From Pseudomonas sp. SJZ074 (lineage in GTDB: Bacteria > Pseudomonadota > Gammaproteobacteria > Pseudomonadales > Pseudomonadaceae): a stretch of 64,000 bases of DNA. Location of the stretch: the NCBI RefSeq assembly GCF_007828215.1, contig NZ_VIUE01000024.1, forward strand, positions 40,867 through 104,866. Direction: 5' to 3'. The position numbers and the translations under genes were made by a program. This document shows positions 36,524 to 44,000 of this stretch, in pieces. Numbering within the stretch: the stretch's first letter is position 1; each line of letters starts with the position of its first letter. The notes below the pieces were generated by a model, which had not been told where the DNA came from, ran no database searches, and saw only the letters and a list, made by a program, of their open reading frames with translations.

Positions 36524-36615
36524 ATAGTCCAGCTCAATGGAGGGATTGTCCTGGCGTGCATTCGCGAGAGAAATCCCCCGTGGTTCCATAACAACAACAA
36601 TCGGAGACCGGTCCC

Positions 36616-37938
36616 ATGAGCCAGGAATTGCGGCTTATCCGTCGCATCACGCTGAAACTGATTCCCTTCCTGATCCTGTTGTACCTGATCGCCTATGTAG
36701 ACCGCTCTGCGGTGGGCTTTGCCAAGCTGCACATGGGCGCCGACCTGGGTATCGGCGATGCCGCCTACGGCCTGGGCGCAGGGCTGTTTTTCATCGGTTA
36801 TTTCCTGCTGGAGATTCCCAGCAACCTGATGCTCGAACGGTTCGGTGCCCGGCGTTGGTTCGCCCGGATCATGATCACCTGGGGCGCGATCACCATCGGC
36901 ATGGCGTTTGTGCAGGGCCCCCACAGCTTCTATGTGATGCGCTTTTTGCTCGGCGCCGCCGAAGCCGGATTCTTCCCCGGCGTGCTGTACTACATCACCC
37001 AATGGTTCCCGGTTCGCCATCGCGGCAAGATCCTGGGGCTGTTCATTCTTTCGCAGCCCATCGCCATGATGATCACCGGTCCGGTGTCCGGCGGCTTGCT
37101 GGGCATGGACGGCGTATTGGGCCTGCACGGCTGGCAGTGGTTGTTCATTGTCATCGGCCTGCCGGCGGTGTTGCTGACCTGGCCGGTGCTGCGCTACCTG
37201 CCGGATGGCCCGCAACAGGTGAAGTGGCTGGACCAGGCCGAGAAGGACTGGCTGACCGGTGAGCTGAAAAAGGATCTGCAGGAGTACGGCCAGACCCGCC
37301 ACGGTAACCCGCTGCATGCCCTGAAGGACAAACGGGTCTTGCTGCTGGCGCTGTTCTACCTGCCGGTGACCCTGAGTATCTATGGCCTGGGCTTGTGGTT
37401 GCCGACGCTGATCAAGCAGTTCGGTGGCAGTGATCTGGTGACCGGATTCGTGTCTTCAGTGCCGTATATTTTCGGCATTGTCGGATTGCTGATCATACCC
37501 CGCAGCTCCGACCGCTTGAATGATCGCTATGGTCACCTGGCCGTGCTTTATGTCTTGGGCGCCATGGGGCTGTTCCTCAGTGCGTGGTTGTCGGTGCCGG
37601 TGCTGCAACTGGCGGCGCTGTGCCTGGTGGCGTTTGCCCTGTTTTCCTGCACGGCGGTGTTCTGGACCTTGCCGGGACGTTTCTTTGCCGGCGCCAGTGC
37701 GGCGGCGGGCATCGCCTTGATCAACTCGGTGGGTAACCTGGGTGGCTACATCGGGCCGTTCGTGATTGGCGCGCTGAAGGAATACACCGGCAACCTGGCC
37801 TCTGGGCTGTACTTCCTGTCCTGTGTGATGGTGTTCGGCCTGGTGTTGACCGGCGTAGTGTATCGCCTGCTGGAGCGCAGGCATGTGCTGCCGGCCGACC
37901 AGTTCGCGGCCAGTGCGCGGGGGGCGACGCGTACCTGA
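36616..37938 (+). CDS. MFS transporter, anion:cation symporter (ACS) family
   Basis: Inner-membrane proton symporter, 440 residues, 12 predicted helices. ACS hallmarks are YLIAYVDRSAVGFAKLHM in helix 1 and the loop that follows, EIPSNLMLERFGARRWFARI after helix 2, and GAAEAGFFPGVLYYITQWFP in helix 4. The family carries sugar acids such as tartrate, glucarate and galactonate. In this setting the likely substrate is arabinonate or xylonate. The start follows CGGAGA. Confidence 0.9.
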   Translation: MSQELRLIRRITLKLIPFLILLYLIAYVDRSAVGFAKLHMGADLGIGDAAYGLGAGLFFIGYFLLEIPSNLMLERFGARRWFARIMITWGAITIGMAFVQGPHSFYVMRFLLGAAEAGFFPGVLYYITQWFPVRHRGKILGLFILSQPIAMMITGPVSGGLLGMDGVLGLHGWQWLFIVIGLPAVLLTWPVLRYLPDGPQQVKWLDQAEKDWLTGELKKDLQEYGQTRHGNPLHALKDKRVLLLALFYLPVTLSIYGLGLWLPTLIKQFGGSDLVTGFVSSVPYIFGIVGLLIIPRSSDRLNDRYGHLAVLYVLGAMGLFLSAWLSVPVLQLAALCLVAFALFSCTAVFWTLPGRFFAGASAAAGIALINSVGNLGGYIGPFVIGALKEYTGNLASGLYFLSCVMVFGLVLTGVVYRLLERRHVLPADQFAASARGATRT

Positions 37939-37959
37939 TTTTGATGGCTGTGGCGGTCA

Positions 37960-38053
37960 CTGTGGGAGCGGGCTTGCTCGCGAAAGCGGTGGGTCAGCTT
38001 GCATAAATATTGACTGTGCCACCGTCTTCGCGGGCAAGCCCGCTCCCACAGGG
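37960..38053. repeat. paired REP elements
   Basis: CTGTGGGAGCGGGCTTGCTC and the facing copy TTCGCGGGCAAGCCCGCTCC, placed inside the presumed operon between the MFS gene and the FAH-family gene, about 40 bp before the latter's start. It could reduce read-through or stabilise the upstream mRNA. Confidence 0.9.
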
Positions 38054-38094
38054 GATTGGCGGTGTGTTCAAGGTTTGTTTACAAGGAGAGATCC

Positions 38095-39087
38095 ATGCGT
38101 TTAGTTCAATTCGAATTACCCAACGGTGAACGCCGCGTCGGTGTGGTCGAGGGCGATCAGGTGCGCGAAGTGCTGGGGGCGCAGACCGTGCGTGAGCTGG
38201 CGCTGGCGGCCATCGAGGCGGGTGTGAAGCTTGCAGAGCAGGTCAATGGCCTGGGATTCGGCGCCGAGTATGATTACCCGCGGTTGCTCGCCGAGCTGCG
38301 GATCCTGCCGCCGCTGGATCACCCGGACCCGGCGCACCTGCTGGTCAGCGGCACCGGCCTGACCCACCTGGGCAGCGCCTCGGCCCGGGACAAGATGCAC
38401 CAGCAGGCTGGCGACGAAGCCGCCATGACCGACACCATGCGCATCTTCAAGTGGGGCGTCGAGGGCGGCAAGCCCCAGGCCGGCCAGGCCGGCGTGCAAC
38501 CGGAATGGTTCTACAAGGGTGACGGCAGCATTGTCGTCCGTCCGGGTCATCCGTTCCCGTTGCCGCCGTTCGCCGAAGACGCCGGCGAAGAGCCGGAAAT
38601 CAGCGGCCTCTACGTCATCGGCCTCGACGGCAAGCCTTATCGCCTGGGTTTCGCGGTGGGCAACGAATTTTCCGATCATGTGATGGAGCGCAAGAATTAC
38701 CTGTACCTGGCCCATTCGAAACTGCGCAGTTGCAGTTTTGGTCCGGAACTTCGTGTCGGTGAATTGCCTCAACATCTTTCCGGAAGCAGTCGTATCCTGC
38801 GCAACGGCGAAGTGCTGTGGCAGAACGAATTCCTCAGCGGCGAGGCCAACATGTGCCACAGCCTCGAAAACCTGGAATTCCACCATTTCAAGTACAGTCA
38901 GTTCCTGCGTCCGGGGGATGTGCACGTTCACTTCTTCGGCACCGCGACCCTGTCGTTCGCCGATGGCATCCGTACCCAGCCGGGGGACGTGTTCGAAATC
39001 AGCCAGGCCGAATTCGGCGCGCCGCTGGTCAACGGCATTGCCCCGGTGGACGCGGCGTTCAACCCGGGTACTATCGGCACACTTTAA
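38095..39087 (+). CDS. AraD1-like fumarylacetoacetate-hydrolase-family protein
   Basis: A 330-residue metal-dependent enzyme of the FAH superfamily, probably dehydrating 2-keto-3-deoxy-pentonate to alpha-ketoglutaric semialdehyde, as XylX does in Caulobacter. Visible features are LLVSGTGLTHLGSASARDKM (about 80-100), EPEISGLYVIGLDGKPYRLGFAVGNEFSDH (the Mg-binding E.E/D region, about 165-195) and the C-terminal G.PL.NG pattern. The start at 38095 follows AAGGAGAG. The dehydrogenase gene follows 13 nt later, so the two are co-transcribed. The exact reaction is inferred from neighbours. Confidence 0.85.
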   Translation: MRLVQFELPNGERRVGVVEGDQVREVLGAQTVRELALAAIEAGVKLAEQVNGLGFGAEYDYPRLLAELRILPPLDHPDPAHLLVSGTGLTHLGSASARDKMHQQAGDEAAMTDTMRIFKWGVEGGKPQAGQAGVQPEWFYKGDGSIVVRPGHPFPLPPFAEDAGEEPEISGLYVIGLDGKPYRLGFAVGNEFSDHVMERKNYLYLAHSKLRSCSFGPELRVGELPQHLSGSSRILRNGEVLWQNEFLSGEANMCHSLENLEFHHFKYSQFLRPGDVHVHFFGTATLSFADGIRTQPGDVFEISQAEFGAPLVNGIAPVDAAFNPGTIGTL

Positions 39088-39100
39088 GAGGAGACTTGCG

Positions 39101-40681
39101 ATGAACCAGATCCTTGGTCACAACTACATCGGTGGGGCGCGCAGTGCGGCCGGCCAGACGCGTTTGCAGAGCCTCGACGCCAGCACTGGCGAAGCCTTGC
39201 CGGGTGATTTCATGCAGGCCACGGCTGAAGAGGTCGATGCAGCCGCCAAGGCGGCCGCCGCGGCTTACCCGGCTTACCGCAGCCTGAGCGCCGTGCGCCG
39301 GGCCGAGTTTCTCGAGGCCATCGCCGATGAGCTGGATGCCTTGGGCGATGCGTTCGTCGCCGTGGTCTGCCGTGAAACCGCGTTGCCTGCGGCACGGATC
39401 CAGGGTGAGCGGGGTCGTACCAGCGGGCAGATGCGCCTGTTCGCCAAAGTCCTGCGCCGCGGCGATTTCTACGGCGCGCGTATCGATCGGGCCCTGCCGG
39501 AGCGCCAACCGCTGCCGCGCCCGGACCTGCGTCAGTACCGCATCGGCCTGGGCCCGGTGGCGGTGTTCGGCGCCAGCAATTTCCCGCTGGCCTTTTCCAC
39601 GGCTGGCGGCGACACCGCGTCGGCCCTGGCGGCCGGCTGCCCGGTGGTGTTCAAGGCCCACAGCGGCCATATGGCGACCGCAGAGTGGGTGGCCGATGCG
39701 ATCATCCGTGCCGCCGAAAAAACCGCGATGCCGGCCGGGGTCTTCAACATGATCTACGGCGGTGGCGTCGGTGAGTGGCTGGTCAAGCACCCGGCCATCC
39801 AGGCCGTGGGTTTCACCGGTTCCCTACGGGGTGGGCGGGCCCTGTGCGACATGGCCGCCGCGCGTGCGCAGCCGATCCCGGTGTTTGCCGAGATGTCGAG
39901 CATCAACCCGGTGATCGTCCTGCCTGAAGCGCTGGCGACCCGCGCCGACAGTATTGCTCGCGACCTGACCGCCTCGGTGGTGATGGGCTGCGGTCAGTTC
40001 TGCACCAACCCGGGCCTGGTGATTGGCATCCGCTCGCCGCAGTTTACGGCCTTCACCCAGCAGGTCGCCGCGCTGATCGGTGACCAGGCGCCACAGACCA
40101 TGCTCAATGCCGGTACCTTGCAGAGTTATGGCAAGGGCTTGCAGAAGTTGCTGGCTCACCCGGGCATCGAGCACCTGGCCGGACGCCCACAGCAGGGCAA
40201 CCAGGCCCAGCCGCAGCTGTTCAAGGCCGACGCCAGCCTGTTGATCGAGGGGGACGAGGCGTTGCAGGAGGAGGTGTTCGGCCCGACCACCGTGTTCGTC
40301 GAAGTGGCCGACCAGGCGCAACTCAGTGCCGCGCTGAACGGCCTGCATGGTCAACTCACCGCGACCATGATCGGCGAGCCGGATGATTTCCAGCGGTTCA
40401 GCGAATTGACGCCGTTGCTGGAGCAGAAAGTCGGCCGGATCCTGCTCAACGGTTACCCGACGGGTGTCGAGGTGTGTGACTCGATGGTCCACGGCGGCCC
40501 TTACCCGGCCACCTCCGATGCCCGCGGCACATCGGTGGGTACCCTGGCCATCGACCGCTTCCTGCGGCCGGTATGCTTCCAGAACTACCCCGACAACCTG
40601 CTGCCGGAACCCCTGAAAAATGCCAACCCGTTGGGGATCCTGCGGTTGGTGGACGGAGTCCCGGGCCGCGAAGCGCTTTGA
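39101..40681 (+). CDS. alpha-ketoglutaric semialdehyde dehydrogenase
   Basis: Oxidises 2-oxoglutarate semialdehyde to 2-oxoglutarate with NAD(P)+, the last step of oxidative pentose or hexarate breakdown. The 526-residue product is an aldehyde dehydrogenase: VAVFGASNFPLAFSTAGGDTASALAAGCPVVFKAH (cofactor site), VGFTGSLRGGRAL, FAEMSSINPVIVLP (catalytic Glu) and VMGCGQFCTNPGLV (catalytic Cys in GQFCTNPG). The GQFCTNPG sequence and the F.AE.S..NP form are typical of this subfamily. The ATG at 39101 follows AAGAGGAGA; the longer open frame upstream is not translated. Confidence 0.92.
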   Translation: MNQILGHNYIGGARSAAGQTRLQSLDASTGEALPGDFMQATAEEVDAAAKAAAAAYPAYRSLSAVRRAEFLEAIADELDALGDAFVAVVCRETALPAARIQGERGRTSGQMRLFAKVLRRGDFYGARIDRALPERQPLPRPDLRQYRIGLGPVAVFGASNFPLAFSTAGGDTASALAAGCPVVFKAHSGHMATAEWVADAIIRAAEKTAMPAGVFNMIYGGGVGEWLVKHPAIQAVGFTGSLRGGRALCDMAAARAQPIPVFAEMSSINPVIVLPEALATRADSIARDLTASVVMGCGQFCTNPGLVIGIRSPQFTAFTQQVAALIGDQAPQTMLNAGTLQSYGKGLQKLLAHPGIEHLAGRPQQGNQAQPQLFKADASLLIEGDEALQEEVFGPTTVFVEVADQAQLSAALNGLHGQLTATMIGEPDDFQRFSELTPLLEQKVGRILLNGYPTGVEVCDSMVHGGPYPATSDARGTSVGTLAIDRFLRPVCFQNYPDNLLPEPLKNANPLGILRLVDGVPGREAL

Positions 40682-40743
40682 CCGTCGCAGGGTGGCAGTT
40701 CCATTGAGGTTCGATGGACTGCCGCCATCGTCGGAACGCCGCC

Positions 40744-41032
40744 CGGAGCAAGCCCGCTCCCACATTTGATCCTGGGTGAATGCAGGATTTACACACGCTA
40801 CTGATCCCCTGTGGGAGCGGGCTTGCCCGCGAAGGCGGCGGAATATTCAGCATCAGTGCAAGCTGATCTACAGCTTTCGCGAGCAATCCCGCTCCCACAA
40901 TTGTCTTGGGTGAATGCAGGATTTGCACACGCTACTGATCCCCTGTGGGAGCGGGCTTGCCCGCGAAGGCGGCGGCACATTCAGCCTCGATGCCAATTGA
41001 CCCACCGCCATCGCGGGCAACCCAGCCCTCAC
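40744..41032. repeat. REP cluster with 134-bp tandem unit
   Basis: At least five REP arms fill this gap. Two successive units, starting at 40771 and 40905 (period 134 bp), share GGGTGAATGCAGGATTT, CACACGCTACTGATCCCC, and a REP with the variant TTGCCCGCGAAGGCGGCGG. The unit therefore contains a REP plus its unique linker, showing tandem duplication of whole BIMEs. The block separates the dehydrogenase from the 3' end of the epimerase gene. Confidence 0.88.
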
Positions 41033-41040
41033 CCAAGGGT

Positions 41041-44000
41041 TCACGCCGTGAAGTCGCTGGCGTGCAGTTCCTTGACGCCGACCAGTTCGAACTCGAACTC
41101 GGCGGTAGCATCGGCGTCGACGCTGCCGTAGAGAATGCCGTCGGCAAAGCGCAACTGACCGGTGGCATTGGTGGCGTCGAAGGCGTTACTGCCAATGAAG
41201 GTGAAGGCATCGATAGTGGCGGTCAACGGGTTGGCGTCCAGTCCGGTGAGATCCAAGTGGTCCAGTTCGGCGCTCTTGAAGCCGTTGATCACATCGCGCA
41301 AGGTTCCGGTGCCCATGTCCGCCAGTGCTCCGAACACGTAGGTGTCCGCGCCGGTGCCACCGGTAAGGTTGTCGGTCCCGGCGCCGCCGATCAAGCGGTC
41401 ATCCCCCGAGCCACCCACCAGCGTATCGTTGCCCGCGCCGCCATCCAGGATGTTCCCGGCGCTGTTGCCGGTCAGGGTGTCGGCGTAGGCACTGCCAGTC
41501 AGGTTCTCGAAGTTCTTCAACGTATCGAGGCCCGAGCCTACGGTGTTCTGTTGCGCCGACGTCGAGAGCGTCACGGTCACCCCCGCCAGCGCCTGCGCGA
41601 AGGACACCGTATCGTTGCCTTCACGCCCGTCCAGCACGTTGTTTCCGGCGCCGGCGAACAACGTGTTATCCAGCGTATTGCCCGTGCCGTTGGCCGCATC
41701 GGGCGTGTCGATATACAGGTTCTCGACGTTGCTGGTGAGGGTGTAGGTCGCCAGGCGGCTGTGCACACTGTCGATGCCCCCGGACAGTGCATTGCTGTTG
41801 GTCTCGATCACCGTGTCGCCGGTATTGTCGACATAGTACGTGTCATTGCCATCGCCACCGCTCATGCTGTCGTTGCCGGCGGCTCCGTCGAGCACGTTGT
41901 TGGCGATATTGCCGGTGATGAAGTTGCGTCGTTCATTGCCGGTGCCATCGATCTCCGAGACGCCGGTGAGCACCAGGTTCTCGAGATTGGCCCCCAGTGT
42001 CCAACTGACCGAGGCCTTTACCGTATCGATCTGTGAGGTCGAGGTGTTGGTTTCCACCACGCTGTCGAAGGCGTTATCGACCACGTAGATGTCATTGCCA
42101 TCGCCACCGGTCAGGGAGTCCGCCCCCAGGTCGCCATCCAGGGTGTCGTTGCCCGAGCTGCCCACCAGGGTGTCCGCCTGGTCGGTACCTGAGATCATCC
42201 CGCCCTGGTTGGCGTGGTCGAAAATGTCCTGCACGCTGTTGTTGTCGTTGGGATCGCCATGGAAGCCCAGGTCGTCGGCGATGTAGTCGGCCAGTCGCTG
42301 GCCGACGACTTCCGCCGATTCCTCGTGCAGATGCCAGACGTCGTCCGGGTACACCAGCGGATCGACTTCGTAGCGCAACGGCAGGTCAGTGTAGTCCACC
42401 GCCAGCTTGACGTCGGCGCGCTCGGCCGCCATGGCTTCCTGGGCGGCGCGGACATAGCCGACACCTTCGACAATCGCGGCAATCTTTTCCTCGGAATAGC
42501 CACGGGCTCGCGCCGCATCCTGCTCGTAGTGACCGGTTTCCATCAGGTACACGTTGAAATTGCCGAGCTGGGCATGCAGGTAGTCGAACACCTTCAGTGT
42601 CGCGGCCTTGTAGGCAGCGGCCGCTGCCTGCTTGTCGGTGGCGCGGGCAATCTCCTGGGCGCCTTCTTCGCCCTGGCCCCAGATGATGCCCATGGTGACG
42701 TTATCGATGGCCTTGAGTTCGCTGAGCTGGTCCTTGAGCAATGTCACGGCGCGCAACAGCGCGGGCCCGGGCTGGTTGGTGTCGGTCAGCCACCAGCACA
42801 GCTTCAGCTCTTCGGGGCTCAGTGTCGACAAGCCGTTGACGGTGCTGCCGCCCACCGCGATATCGATGCCATTGCCGTCGGCGTCGGTGAACTGGCTGCG
42901 TACGTCATAGGTGGTGTAGCGGTCCAGGTCCTTGACCAGCATCGAGGTGCCGGATTGATCGTCATCCTCGGTCATGCGCAGTAGGCGTGCATTGGATTGG
43001 CCGAGGGTCGGCAGGTAGAGGATGTCTTGCTGGGCGCGCTCGCCGAACACGAAATCACTGGCGGTCAGGGTGTTGAGGTAGTTGCCGTTGAGGGCGATCT
43101 CGAAGCGGTTGCCATCGGCGTCGGCTTCGGCGGACTTGATGTAGGTCTTGTCGCCGGCCGAGTTCAGGGTCATGTACAGCGTGCCGTTGGTGCCGTCGCC
43201 AAGGCCGGTGAAGCCCAGGCTGGACACGTCGATCTTGTCCACGCCCACGGTAAAATCATAGACCGTGTCGGTGGCCGTCACGCCACCGGTGTCGTAGTCG
43301 CGGTAGCTGTCGAGCACCTTGGTGTAGCGGAAGGTATCGGCGCCATCGCCGCCGTACAGCGAGTCGCGTCCGGCGCCGCCGTCGACGATGTCCGCGCCGG
43401 TGTCGGCCTTGATCGTGTCGTTGCCGCCCAGGCCGAGGATCAGGTCCGCGCCGGTGGTACCGTTGAGGGTCTCGGCGCTGCTGGTCCCGGTGATGGTGTT
43501 GGCCGGTGCGTCGGCCACCACCAGGGCGAAGTTGTCGCTGACCGAAGCACCCGAAGGATCGGTGGCCTTGACCAGCACGTCATAGCTACCGGATGCGGTG
43601 CTGGTCGGCGTGCCGCTGAAGGTCAGGCTAGTGGCATTGAACGTCAGCCACGCGGGCAGGGCCCTGCCGTCGGCGAGGGTCGCGGTGTAGGTCAACACGT
43701 CCTGGTTGGCGTCGGTGAAGCTGTCGTGGGCCACGGTGTAGCGGAACGGCGTGCTTTCGCTGGCAGTCTGGTCGAGCAGCGGAATGGCCACCACCGGCGC
43801 CACGTTACCGGGGCTGTTCTGGTCGGCGAACACGAAGTGGTTGGCCGTCAGGCTGCTGACCAGGTTGCCCGCCAGCGACACTTCGAAGCGGTTGCCGTTG
43901 GCATCGACGGTCAGGTCCTTGAGGTAGGTGCGGTTGGACGAGGCGCTGTAGGTCAGTTGCAGGGTGCCATTGAGGCCGTTGCCCAGGCCGGTGTAGCCGA

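Noticed and set aside
40744..41032. Regularly spaced repeats resembling a CRISPR array (also at 50301-50597)
   Set aside because: The repeats are palindromic REP arms in alternating orientation, the intervening linkers repeat too, and there are no cas genes.
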